Origin: Clostridiales bacterium UBA7044
GTDB lineage: Bacteria > Bacillota > Clostridia > Oscillospirales > Oscillospiraceae
Assembly (NCBI GenBank): GCA_002493965.1
Contig: DLAP01000008.1
Location: 42,053-87,910, forward strand
Direction of reading: 5' to 3'
Length of the DNA: 45,858 nucleotides
Shown: piece after piece, positions 25,311 through 33,778 of the stretch
How positions within the stretch are numbered: the stretch's first letter is position 1
Layout: each line of letters begins with the position of its first letter
Made by a program: the position numbers and the translations under genes
The notes under the pieces: generated by a model
What the model was told of the DNA's origin: nothing
Databases searched by the model: none
What the model saw: only the letters and a program-made list of their open reading frames with translations

Positions 25311-26560
25311 AAGTCTACCCCCTCCCGGAAAATAAAATGACCAAGGCGCTGACGGGTCTGCTGCTGTTTGGCCTCCTATACCTTGCGAGAGATACCCTTG
25401 TTACCTCCAGCGTGCTGGGGTTTTACAAGGCCCAGGCCTGTATGCTGGGGCTGCTGATCCTTACGGGCGCTGCCTTCCTCTGGTGGAACCGGAAAACCTG
25501 GAAAGCGGTGATTTCCGATCGGCGGATGGGCCTGATCCTGGTCTGCGCGGTTGGGCTGCTGCTGCCTATGGTGGTGAAGCGGGACTGGCAGCTGATGTAT
25601 TTCAGTGTCCTGCTCTGCATTTGCGCCGCCGTGCTGCTAAGCTACTTTCTGCGGTGCCGGGAGGCGGCAAAATACTATGTGGGGATTCTGGCAGTGCTGG
25701 GAGTATACTCCATGCTGTGCGCCTATGTTCTGCGGCGGCTGCCGGACGGGAACCTGGTCCCCATTCCGATATTTGATAATCCAATTGGTGTGAGTTTTTA
25801 CAACTTCCTGTTTTCCTTTGTACCGCTGAACTATGTGAAAAATCGAAATTTTGGTATTTTCCGGGAACCGGGGGTTTATCAGTTTTTCCTGATCCTGGGG
25901 CTATACTTAAACCACTATCAGGTGCAGTGGAAGAACCAGAAGACTATGTGGATCGTCAGCGGGATTCTGACCCTGACGACCATCACCACCTTTGCCACCG
26001 GCGGCATCATCGAACTGGGGCTATTCTGGGTCCTGCTGTTCTTCGATAAGAAACTGTACCGGAAAAAATGGGTTTGGGGAATTGTGGCCGGCTTGGCGGC
26101 TGCCGTCGGAATATTGGCGGCATACTGTATCTCCCGTCAAAATGGACTATACTGGGAAGTCTACGATATGCTCATCGGCAAGTTTTCCTATCAGGAGGAA
26201 TCCATAGGAGACCGGGTGGGGTCTGTCCAGGTAAATCTGGAGGCTTTTTTCCGGAATCCCCTGTTTGGGCAGAGCATTTCCTCGGTCCTCTACGCCATTG
26301 AAAACAATACCACAGCCAGTCTGATTATGTTCGCCATGTTTGGTTTGTTTGGCGGAGCCCTTCATGTAGCGGGGTGGACCGTACTGGTGTGGCGGAAAGA
26401 GCAAAAGGCTTGGGTCAATCTCCTGCTTCTGTTGATTCTTTTCATGTCCTTCAACACTCAAAATTTGACAGCCGACCTGTTTTTCTGGCTGTTTCCCATA
26501 ATGGCCCTGACGGAGCGGGTTCTGCCCCGCTTGCAAATCCCCAAAAGAGAGGTAGCATAA
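25307..26560 (+). CDS. wzy: Wzy-like polysaccharide polymerase
   Basis: The 417-residue integral membrane protein has about ten hydrophobic segments and a larger outer loop between residues about 140 and 195. That loop contains FDNPIGVSF and NFGIFREPGVYQFF, the latter resembling O-antigen ligase/polymerase motifs in which an Arg is functional. The motif GDRVGSVQVNLEAFFRNPLFG near residue 300 is typical of Wzy proteins. It would polymerise flipped repeat units outside the membrane. Wzy proteins diverge strongly, so the call rests on topology, motifs and position. It starts on an ATGA overlap and ends on TAATG with the LicD gene. Confidence 0.8.
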   Translation: MKVYPLPENKMTKALTGLLLFGLLYLARDTLVTSSVLGFYKAQACMLGLLILTGAAFLWWNRKTWKAVISDRRMGLILVCAVGLLLPMVVKRDWQLMYFSVLLCICAAVLLSYFLRCREAAKYYVGILAVLGVYSMLCAYVLRRLPDGNLVPIPIFDNPIGVSFYNFLFSFVPLNYVKNRNFGIFREPGVYQFFLILGLYLNHYQVQWKNQKTMWIVSGILTLTTITTFATGGIIELGLFWVLLFFDKKLYRKKWVWGIVAGLAAAVGILAAYCISRQNGLYWEVYDMLIGKFSYQEESIGDRVGSVQVNLEAFFRNPLFGQSISSVLYAIENNTTASLIMFAMFGLFGGALHVAGWTVLVWRKEQKAWVNLLLLLILFMSFNTQNLTADLFFWLFPIMALTERVLPRLQIPKREVA

Positions 26561-27378
26561 TGGAACCGGAACTTCTGAGAAAAGTCCAGTTCACCCAGCT
26601 GGAAATTGCGAAAGAAATCAAGCGGGTCTGTGAGGAAAACGGAATTGCCTATTTCCTGTCAGACGGCACCTTCCTGGGGGCGGTGCGCCATCAGGGGTTC
26701 ATCCCCTGGGACGATGATATGGATATGTCCATGCTTCGGGAGGATTACGAGAAATTTTTTCGGATCGCTCCGGAGAAGCTGAAACCGGAATACTGTGTAC
26801 AATCCTGGTATACGGACCCCAATTACGGTCTTCCTTTTGGCAAGGTCATGAAGCGGGGTAGCGTATACCTGGAAAGCAAAAAAACCCGTCGTTTACAGGA
26901 AAACGGGTTTTATGTGGATATTTTCCCTGTAGATGCTTTGCCGGAGAACCCGGAAGAGCAGGTCGCTTACGCGAAGCGCCTGATGAAGCTATACCGGATG
27001 AAGCTGATGAAGTCCGGCTACAAGCCTTGGATGGACTGCGACCGGGTCAACTGGGTCAAGCGGATCGGGTATCTCTACTACCAGTTCCTGGCCCTGTTCC
27101 AGGATGGGGAGAAGCTGGCAAAGGCCTACGACGCTTTGGCCACTGCCTGCCCAAAAGGAAAATGGGTTTCCATGCAGTGGGGACAGAGCAGGCTTATCCC
27201 CTTTGAGGACAGCTTGGTGCGGGAACTGGTGGATTACTCCTTTGAGGGAGAGACTTTTGCTGGCCCCAAGGATTACGATCACTACCTGCGAACCCAGTAC
27301 GGCGACTATATGACGCCTCCGCCGGAGGCGGAGCGGGGCAACCGCCACCAGATCCTGGAGATCGATTTCGGCGAGTAA
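26560..27378 (+). CDS. LicD family phosphotransferase
   Basis: The 272-residue protein begins at the ATG inside TAATG, sharing one base with the previous stop. Signature motifs are LSDGTFLGAVRHQGFIPWD and the metal-binding DDDMDMSM, with GFYVDIFPVDALP after them. LicD enzymes move phosphocholine or another phospho-ligand from a nucleotide donor to a glycan. No choline uptake or CTP:phosphocholine cytidylyltransferase gene (licB, licC) is in the window, so the ligand is open: choline, ethanolamine, glycerol phosphate or a sugar phosphate. The polysaccharide is therefore probably charged. A 35-base gap separates it from the next transferase. Confidence 0.88.
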   Translation: MEPELLRKVQFTQLEIAKEIKRVCEENGIAYFLSDGTFLGAVRHQGFIPWDDDMDMSMLREDYEKFFRIAPEKLKPEYCVQSWYTDPNYGLPFGKVMKRGSVYLESKKTRRLQENGFYVDIFPVDALPENPEEQVAYAKRLMKLYRMKLMKSGYKPWMDCDRVNWVKRIGYLYYQFLALFQDGEKLAKAYDALATACPKGKWVSMQWGQSRLIPFEDSLVRELVDYSFEGETFAGPKDYDHYLRTQYGDYMTPPPEAERGNRHQILEIDFGE

Positions 27379-27413
27379 TTTTTTGATCATGGCATGAGAG
27401 AGGAAGTGACGCT

Positions 27414-28508
27414 ATGAAGCGGGTGCTGTTTCTGACCAATTACGCGTCTCCCTACCGGGTGCGCTTCTTTGATGAGCTGGGCAAATTTATGGACGTGACC
27501 GTGCTGCTGACGGACCCGGTAGAGAGCGTCACGCACCGGAACGAAGCCTGGTTTGAAGATGGCCAGGGCGGCTTTCACCTGGTTCAGCTTTCCGGAAGGC
27601 CCATAAAAGGGGAGTATTTCTGCCCGGAGGTAGGCAAGTGGCTGAAAAAATCCTATGACGCCATTGTAATCGGGGGTTATTCCTCTCCTACGGCCATCTG
27701 GGCCATGGCGTATCTGCGGCTAAGAAAAATCCCCTTCTATATGGAGGTGGATGGAGGCTTGATTCGGCAGGAGGGAAAGCTCAAATTCTGGATCAAAAGG
27801 ACCCTGGTGAGACTGGCGGACAGCTGGCTCAGTACAGGGGTCTATCCCACAAAATACCTGGTGCATTACGGCGCGAAACCGGAAAAGGTTTTCTTCTATC
27901 CCTTTTCCTCCCTCTATGAAGAGGACATTCTGCGGTCAGTGGTTTCTCAGGAAGAAAAGGCGGCCCTGCGCCGGGAGCTGGGAATCCCGCAAAAGCGCAT
28001 GATCCTGGCGGTGGGCCAGTGCATCCCCAGAAAGGGCTTTGATATTCTGCTCAAAGCGGCAAAGAATCTGCCGGAGGACACCGCCCTGTGCATTGTGGGC
28101 GGGGGGCCAACGGAAGAGTACCTGGGTCTGCGGGAGGAGCTGGGGCTAACGCAGGTTTCCTTCCCGGGCTTCCAGAAAAAAGAAATCTTAGCGAAATACT
28201 ACCGGGCGGCGGACTTGTTCACATTGCCCACCCGGGAGGACATCTGGGGCCTGGTCATCAATGAGGCCATGGCCTACGGCCTGCCTGTCATCACCACAGA
28301 CCGGTGCGTGGCGGGGCTGGAACTAATTGAGGACGGCGTCAACGGCTATATCGTCCCAGTTGAGGATGTGGAAGCCCTGGGTGAGAAAATGAGAGAAGCC
28401 CTTCAGGGGAACCTCGCGGAAATGGGGGCAGCGTCTCTCCGGATAATTCGCCCCTATACCATCGAGAACATGGCGAAAGCCCATGTGGAAATTCTGGAAA
28501 GGGGATAG
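27414..28508 (+). CDS. Glycosyltransferase family 4
   Basis: The 364-residue GT-B protein has GAGGAAG upstream of its ATG. The N-terminal domain opens VLFLTNYASPYRVRFFDELG, a pattern seen in transferases acting on lipid-linked oligosaccharides. The C-terminal domain carries GQCIPRKGFDILLKA and the EX7E motif in REDIWGLVINEAMAYGLPV. YYRAADLFTLPT is the usual approach to that site. It should be a retaining transferase in repeat-unit assembly; donor and acceptor are unknown. It follows the LicD gene and precedes another transferase by only five bases. Confidence 0.85.
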   Translation: MKRVLFLTNYASPYRVRFFDELGKFMDVTVLLTDPVESVTHRNEAWFEDGQGGFHLVQLSGRPIKGEYFCPEVGKWLKKSYDAIVIGGYSSPTAIWAMAYLRLRKIPFYMEVDGGLIRQEGKLKFWIKRTLVRLADSWLSTGVYPTKYLVHYGAKPEKVFFYPFSSLYEEDILRSVVSQEEKAALRRELGIPQKRMILAVGQCIPRKGFDILLKAAKNLPEDTALCIVGGGPTEEYLGLREELGLTQVSFPGFQKKEILAKYYRAADLFTLPTREDIWGLVINEAMAYGLPVITTDRCVAGLELIEDGVNGYIVPVEDVEALGEKMREALQGNLAEMGAASLRIIRPYTIENMAKAHVEILERG

Positions 28509-28513
28509 ACCCC

Positions 28514-29671
28514 ATGCACATCCTTTATGCTGTTACCACCTGCTCGGATTCTACTTACCGTCAGCTTTTCGCAGACGTGGCGGTGAAGCCTGCCTTTCAG
28601 TCCCAGAAGTACCATCGGCTGCTCATTGAAGGGCTGGCGGCGGGAGCAAAGGTGGACGTGATTGCGAACCCACCGGTGAACCGGTCTGTTTTGCAAAAAG
28701 CATTCGTTTCCCTGCCTGCGGAAACCGAGGGAGGCGCGGTGTATCATAACCTGCCCGCCATCCGAAATCCCGTGGTGAAGGCCCTGTGGGTGGGACTTGG
28801 CACCTTCTTTCAGGTCCTCTTCCTGGGGAAAAAGGACTCTGCGGTGATCGTGGATGGCCTGAACCGGACCACGGCCCTGTCTGCCATGCTGGGGGCAAAA
28901 GTGAAAGGGATTCCCTGCATCAGCATTGTGACGGACCTCCCGGATCTGCTGGGGGGCGGCGGTTTTTCCCGCAAGGTGGCCAATTTTGTGATCAGTAAAT
29001 GCAGCGGCTATGTATTCCTGACCCAGGCCATGAATGATCGCTTAAATCCCAATGGAAAGCCCTATGTGATCCTGGAGGGCCACGCGGACATTGCCATGAC
29101 AGAAAAGGAACCGTCGCTGGAGCGGAAGAAGAAACCCAGGGTGTGCCTGTATGCCGGCGGTGTCAGCGTCCAGTACGGTCTGCGGGATCTGGTGGAGGGG
29201 TTCCGCCAGGCAGACCTTCCCAATACCGAGCTGCATATTTACGGCCCCGGAGATTATGTGGAGGAACTGAAGCACATTGCCGAAGATGACCCAAGGGTGT
29301 TCTACGGCGGGATGCTCCTGAGCAGCCAGGTAGTGGAGAAGGAAATGGAGGCTACCCTGCTTATCAATCCACGGCCTACAAACGAGGAATTTGTGAAGTA
29401 CTCCTTCCCCTCCAAGACCATGGAGTATATGGCCTCCGGTACCCCGGTGCTGACTACCGTCTTGCCGGGGATGCCAAGAGAATACCATCCCCATGTGTAC
29501 CTCATTGAGGATGAAACCCCGGAGGGAATCCGGAAGAGCCTGGAAACCGTGCTGCGCCAAAGCGATGAGGCGCTGCTGCAAAAGGGCAGCGAGGCCAGGC
29601 GGTTTATTCTGGAGAACAAGAATAACGTCATTCAGGGAAAGAAAATCCTGGATTTACTGGGGAACCTCTGA
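28514..29671 (+). CDS. Glycosyltransferase, GT4-like
   Basis: This 385-residue protein has a GT-B layout: N-terminal domain to about residue 195, then CLYAGGVSVQYGLRDLVEGF and HIYGPGDYVEEL. The donor-site region FPSKTMEYMASGTPVLTT keeps a single Glu in place of the usual EX7E pair, as in CapH/Cps-type transferases. Its last codons (DLLGNL and TGA) fall in the left end of a palindromic repeat at 29659, so the native C terminus may have been changed by insertion. The ATG at 28514 has GGAAAGGGG about 12 bases upstream. Specificity is unknown. Confidence 0.8.
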   Translation: MHILYAVTTCSDSTYRQLFADVAVKPAFQSQKYHRLLIEGLAAGAKVDVIANPPVNRSVLQKAFVSLPAETEGGAVYHNLPAIRNPVVKALWVGLGTFFQVLFLGKKDSAVIVDGLNRTTALSAMLGAKVKGIPCISIVTDLPDLLGGGGFSRKVANFVISKCSGYVFLTQAMNDRLNPNGKPYVILEGHADIAMTEKEPSLERKKKPRVCLYAGGVSVQYGLRDLVEGFRQADLPNTELHIYGPGDYVEELKHIAEDDPRVFYGGMLLSSQVVEKEMEATLLINPRPTNEEFVKYSFPSKTMEYMASGTPVLTTVLPGMPREYHPHVYLIEDETPEGIRKSLETVLRQSDEALLQKGSEARRFILENKNNVIQGKKILDLLGNL

Positions 29672-29824
29672 ATAAATCGTCTGCGGCAGCTGACGAATCT
29701 TTTGCCCCAATCGTGCAGTTTGAAAAATTGGAAATACGTCCAGTATTCCTCAATTTTCCAAACTTTCGCTTGGGCCAAAATCTTTCGTCATCTGCTCTTA
29801 GCGATTTCATCAGAGATTCCATGG
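29659..29824. repeat. Palindromic MITE-like repeat, copy 2
   Basis: Terminal inverted repeats GGAACCTCTGAATAAATC (left, 29661) and GATTTCATCAGAGATTCC (right, ending 29820) enclose nested inverted repeats. TGACGAATCTTTTG faces CAAAATCTTTCGTCA, and AGTTTGAAAAATTG faces CAATTTTCCAAACT. The whole 166-base unit could fold as one long imperfect hairpin. It shares its ends and an internal block with the element at 9142. It sits between two glycosyltransferase genes on the polysaccharide operon and provides the stop of the first. No transposase is encoded. Confidence 0.8.
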
Positions 29825-29850
29825 AAACCATGAAAAAGGGGAAGTGACCA

Positions 29851-31089
29851 ATGCGGATTCTGTGGCTGTGCAATTTGATGCCTGGGAAAGTCAGGGAGGC
29901 CCTGGAAGGAAAGCCAAACGCGGGAGGCCTGTGGGTGGATTCCGTGCTGGACGGACTGCGCCGGGAAGGGGAGACCATCCAAATCCTCTGCCCGGGAGGC
30001 GGAAACCGGGGCGCTCTGGACGAAAAATGCGGGTTTGCCACTTTCCGGGAGGGGCTTCCCTATGTGTACCTGCCGGAATTGGAAGAGCGGTTTGAAGAAG
30101 AGATTCGCATTTTTCAACCAGAGGTCATCCATGTCTGGGGCACGGAGTACGGACATACGCTGGCTATGATGAATGCGGCGGAGAAGAGCGGGATGCTGGC
30201 TCATACGGCCATCAGCATCCAGGGCCTTTGCTCGGTTTACGCAGGGCACTATGCCGAGGGCGTTCCCAACCGGGTACAGCGGGGGAATACCTTCCGGGAT
30301 CTGGTTCGGCGGGACAATATTCTGGGGCAGCAGAAGAAATTTGCCCTGCGGGGGGAGCTGGAAGTGCAGGCCCTTCAGAAGGCCCGGCACATCATCGGAC
30401 GCACCCGCTGGGACAGGGCCTGTACCCGTGCCGTAAATCCTCAGGCGGAGTATCACTTCTGCAACGAAACCCTGCGGGAGCCATTCTATACCGGTGGGTG
30501 GCGTTATGAAGCCTGCGGTCAGCATCGAATCTTTGCCTCCAGCTGCGCTTACCCGGTGAAGGGATTTCACTATCTGCTGGAAGCCTTTGGAAGGATCAGC
30601 CAGGATTACCCGGACGCGGTGCTGGCGGTGCCGGGAAGGAACTTCCTGACGGCAAACAAGCTCCGCAGAACAAACTATCAGAAATATCTGGGACAGCTTG
30701 CCCGGCGGTATGGGGTGGCGGATAAAATCGAGTTTTTGGGAAGCCTCAGCGCCGAGCAGATGAAGCGGGAATACTTAAGCGCCAACGTTTTTGTCCTGCC
30801 CTCCACCATCGAAAACTCTCCCAACTCTTTAGGAGAAGCCATGCTCCTGGGAACCCCCTGCGTGGCGGCCGACGTGGGCGGGGTGACAGACCTGCTGAAC
30901 GCGGATGAAGAGGGCTTCGTTTATCCTTCCACAGCAAGCTATATGCTGGCCTACTGCATTGGGGAGGTCTTCCGGATGGGGCAGAAGGGGGAAGAAATGG
31001 GACAGGCAGCGAGAGAACACGCCGCCCAAACCCATGACATGGAAAAGAACCTGAAGACGCTGCTGGAAATTTACAGACGTATTGCCTGA
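29851..31089 (+). CDS. Glycosyltransferase family 4
   Basis: The protein has 412 residues; AAGGGGAAG lies upstream of the ATG. It starts MRILWLCNLMPG and has a GT-B fold. Notable blocks are HVWGTEYGHTLAM, SIQGLCSVYAGHY in the acceptor half, and SSCAYPVKGFHYLLEAF plus STIENSPNSLGEAMLLGTPC with the EX7E pair in the donor half. It is transcribed after the palindromic repeat, so its expression within the operon may be modulated by that hairpin. It probably adds one sugar of the repeat; specificity is not predictable. The next gene starts 14 bases later. Confidence 0.85.
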   Translation: MRILWLCNLMPGKVREALEGKPNAGGLWVDSVLDGLRREGETIQILCPGGGNRGALDEKCGFATFREGLPYVYLPELEERFEEEIRIFQPEVIHVWGTEYGHTLAMMNAAEKSGMLAHTAISIQGLCSVYAGHYAEGVPNRVQRGNTFRDLVRRDNILGQQKKFALRGELEVQALQKARHIIGRTRWDRACTRAVNPQAEYHFCNETLREPFYTGGWRYEACGQHRIFASSCAYPVKGFHYLLEAFGRISQDYPDAVLAVPGRNFLTANKLRRTNYQKYLGQLARRYGVADKIEFLGSLSAEQMKREYLSANVFVLPSTIENSPNSLGEAMLLGTPCVAADVGGVTDLLNADEEGFVYPSTASYMLAYCIGEVFRMGQKGEEMGQAAREHAAQTHDMEKNLKTLLEIYRRIA

Positions 31090-31103
31090 AGGAGGGAAGG
31101 CCC

Positions 31104-32078
31104 ATGGATTTGATCAGTGTGATCGTCCCCGTGTACAATGTGGAGCCGTATCTCCGCCGCTGCGTGGATTCCATCCTGGCCCAGACCTATGAAGACCTGG
31201 AGATTATCCTGGTGGACGACGGGGCCACGGACAGCTCCGGGGCCATTTGCGATGAATATGCGGGGAAGGATCTCCGGGTCCGGGTGATCCACAAGCCCAA
31301 CGGGGGACTGAGCAGCGCTCGAAACGCGGGCATTGATGTGGCAAAGGGAGAATACCTGGCCTTCGTGGACAGCGACGACTGGATCGAAGAGTCAACCTAT
31401 GAATACCTTATGGGCCTGATTCGCAGATTCGGCGTAAAGCTCGCCTATACCGGGCGCTATGATGTGGAGGAAGAAACCGGGGAAAGGCAAAAGGGCCTGT
31501 GCCCGAAAACGGAGGAAACCATCGCTGCCCGGGACTTTGTTGGACGGATTTTCCTGTGGGACAACGTGGACTCCGCCGCCTGGGATAAGCTATATCATCG
31601 TTCCTTATTCGCGAATCACCGCTATCCCGAGGGAAAAATCTGCGAGGATGTGCCTGTGACCTACCGGGTGATTCTGGAGACGGACATGGTAGCGGTCGGA
31701 AACCGTCCCATGTACAACTACTACCACCGAAAGGGCAGCATTACCCAATCCCGGGTGTCGGAAAAGACCTTCCACTTTACTCAGCATACCGCCGAAGTGT
31801 TCGCCTACATTCAGGAGCGGGCACCGAGCCTGAAACCCCAGGCGGAGTATTTGCGGGTCCGCTCCCTTTCTCATCTGCTGCTGGTTCTGGAAACAAGCGG
31901 GGAGAAAGCCCGATTCCCGGAGGAATACCAGGCGGCAAAAAAGGAACTGGGAAAGCATACGTCCTTCCTGCTTACAAGCCCGTACCTGGGGAAGCGGGAG
32001 CGGCTGACGGACTTGCTGCTGATTTTGGGGTGGTATGGGCCCCTGCGGAAGCTTTACCATAAAGGAACCAAGGCATGA
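31104..32078 (+). CDS. Glycosyltransferase family 2
   Basis: This 324-residue GT-A enzyme starts LISVIVPVYNVEPYLRRC, with QTYEDLEIILVDDGATDSSG and HKPNGGLSSARNAGI following. The metal-binding DxD is in FVDSDDWIEE near residue 93. The C-terminal half is typical of capsular GT2 proteins such as EpsJ or CpsI and has no membrane helix. It would be an inverting transferase for the repeat unit. GGAGGGAAGG precedes the ATG. Its stop overlaps the flippase gene by four bases. Confidence 0.9.
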   Translation: MDLISVIVPVYNVEPYLRRCVDSILAQTYEDLEIILVDDGATDSSGAICDEYAGKDLRVRVIHKPNGGLSSARNAGIDVAKGEYLAFVDSDDWIEESTYEYLMGLIRRFGVKLAYTGRYDVEEETGERQKGLCPKTEETIAARDFVGRIFLWDNVDSAAWDKLYHRSLFANHRYPEGKICEDVPVTYRVILETDMVAVGNRPMYNYYHRKGSITQSRVSEKTFHFTQHTAEVFAYIQERAPSLKPQAEYLRVRSLSHLLLVLETSGEKARFPEEYQAAKKELGKHTSFLLTSPYLGKRERLTDLLLILGWYGPLRKLYHKGTKA

Positions 32079-33466
32079 AAAAACAAAACCGGATTGCGTT
32101 TTTTAATATCCTCAGCGTGGTGCTGCTCAACGGCATTTCCATTTTCACCAGCCCGGTGTTTTACCAGCTTTTGGGAGACAGCGGCTATGGAACCCTGAAA
32201 ATTTACAACATTTGGGTCAGCGTGATTGCCATAGTTTTTACCCTGCAAACCCAAGGAACCCTGGTAAATGCCCGGGTGGAATACAGGGAGGAGGAACAGG
32301 AAGGGTATCAGTCTTCGGTGATGGCCATGTCCATGACGTCCTTTCTCCTTTGCAGCGTGCTGGTACTGCTATTTATCAGACCGGTTTCCGGGCTTTTAAA
32401 GCTCAGCCCGGTACTGATTATCCTGATGCTGATTCAGGCTTTCGGTACTTTCGCGGTCAGCTTTCTCAATACCAAGTTTATCTATGAATTCAAGGCTGGC
32501 AGGAATATGCTCACCTCCCTGGTGGTGACGGTAGTATCCCTTGTCCTGTCCATTGCGCTGATCCTAAGGCTCCCCATGGAGAGCCGGTATTTCGGCCGGG
32601 TCGTTGGCAACGCGGCCACCTATGGCCTTTTGGGGATTCCTGCTGCCATATGGGTTTTAGCAAGGGGAAAGACTCTCTTCCGCCAGGACTATTGGAAATT
32701 CTGCATTGTCCTGGCCATCCCCGCTATCTTTCACAACCTGTCTGACCTGATCCTGGGTCAGAGCGATCAGGTTATGCTCCAACAGATGATCGGGGAAGCG
32801 GAGGTCGGTCAATACAGCATTGCCTGGAATCTGGCAAACGTGATGTTCGTGATCTTCGGCGCCCTGAATAAGACATGGTGCCCCTTCTTCTTCGACGAGG
32901 TGAAGCAGGGAAAGCGGGATGCCATGATGAAAAAAACGGTGAACTTCCTGGAGCTGTATACCGTTCTGTCTGTGGGCTTCATCCTGCTGGTGCCGGAAGT
33001 GTTCCACCTGTACACATTGGGCAAGAATACGCAGGACAATACCATGCTGCTGCCGATTTTTGTGTCCAGCTATTACCTGAATTTCCTGTGTACCTTCCCG
33101 GTGAATTACGAGTATTACCACAGGAAGACCAAGGTGGTGGCGGCTGTGACCATTGGGTCGTCTCTGCTGAACCTGGTGCTGAACTATGTGCTGATTGGGG
33201 CCATGGGGATCATCGGCGCGGCGCTGGCCACGGCCCTTTCCCATGGAACACAGCTGACCCTCCACTATGTCTATACCCGGTATCTGCTGGGGAAGGAAGA
33301 CTATCCCTTTGGAGTTCGGCTGTGGTGGAAGAGCGCCGCTGCATTCTTTCTGATGGTGGCCCTCGTGTATCTGACCGGCAGCGCATGGCTTTTCCGGTGG
33401 GGGATTGGCGCTTTGCTTGGTGTCTGGGAGCTGCTGCGGATTCGGAAGCGAAAGGTTTTGATTTGA
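32075..33466 (+). CDS. wzx: Wzx-like lipid-linked oligosaccharide flippase
   Basis: The 463-residue membrane protein has about 12 to 14 hydrophobic segments, starting FFNILSVVLLNGISIFTSP. The pattern SDLILGQSDQVMLQQMIGEAEVGQY in its middle is typical of the MOP/polysaccharide exporter superfamily. It should move the undecaprenyl-linked repeat across the membrane for the Wzy-like enzyme at 25307. It is the last gene of the locus; a hairpin follows nine bases after the stop. It ends with a basic tail (RKRKVLI). Confidence 0.88.
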   Translation: MKKQNRIAFFNILSVVLLNGISIFTSPVFYQLLGDSGYGTLKIYNIWVSVIAIVFTLQTQGTLVNARVEYREEEQEGYQSSVMAMSMTSFLLCSVLVLLFIRPVSGLLKLSPVLIILMLIQAFGTFAVSFLNTKFIYEFKAGRNMLTSLVVTVVSLVLSIALILRLPMESRYFGRVVGNAATYGLLGIPAAIWVLARGKTLFRQDYWKFCIVLAIPAIFHNLSDLILGQSDQVMLQQMIGEAEVGQYSIAWNLANVMFVIFGALNKTWCPFFFDEVKQGKRDAMMKKTVNFLELYTVLSVGFILLVPEVFHLYTLGKNTQDNTMLLPIFVSSYYLNFLCTFPVNYEYYHRKTKVVAAVTIGSSLLNLVLNYVLIGAMGIIGAALATALSHGTQLTLHYVYTRYLLGKEDYPFGVRLWWKSAAAFFLMVALVYLTGSAWLFRWGIGALLGVWELLRIRKRKVLI

Positions 33467-33474
33467 TACGAAAA

Positions 33475-33502
33475 CCCAATAAAATCCTTCGATTTTATTG
33501 GG
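33475..33502 (+). terminator. Hairpin after the polysaccharide locus
   Basis: CCCAATAAAATC pairs perfectly with GATTTTATTGGG around CTTC, a stable tetraloop. It is followed by CCCACATCG and not by T residues, so it may be a weak terminator or a 3' end stabiliser. It begins nine bases after the wzx stop. Confidence 0.55.
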
Positions 33503-33582
33503 CCCACATCGTCTAACAACGCTACTGTGCGCTAAGAGCCGCCTTCGGCAAAAAGTGCTCTGTACGCCATTGCGATGGCAGT

Positions 33583-33685
33583 GCCGTTTTCAAGATTTTC
33601 GAGCCCAAAAATCTTGAAAAACCGGCTCATAGAATTCTCTAATTAAAATCTTTCATTAGAAGAATGAAAGATTTTAAAAGAGAAT
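33583..33685. repeat. Two consecutive inverted repeats in the intergenic gap
   Basis: The 312-base gap 33467-33778 has no gene. GCCGTTTTCAAGATTTT (33583) faces AAAATCTTGAAAAACCGGC (ending 33626, one mismatch), and at 33634-33685 ATTCTCT plus AAAATCTTTCAT face ATGAAAGATTTT plus AGAGAAT. Together with the hairpins at 33475 and 33736 they make four stem-loops in 300 bases. The block resembles a decayed mobile palindrome, but I found no second copy in the window. Confidence 0.55.
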
Positions 33686-33735
33686 CAGTATGACGATAAA
33701 AGGCTTGCTCCCATTATAATAGAAATGGAAACAAG

Positions 33736-33775
33736 AAACGTCCTCCCGGATGCATCTGCATCCGGGAGGACGTTT
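33736..33775. terminator. Bidirectional intrinsic terminator, 19-bp stem
   Basis: AAACGTCCTCCCGGATGCA is mirrored almost immediately by its exact complement with a two-base centre. On the minus strand it lies four bases after the PAP2 gene stop and is followed by CTTGTTT; on the plus strand TTTATAC follows. It separates the polysaccharide locus from the convergent envelope operon. Confidence 0.85.
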
Positions 33776-33778
33776 ATA

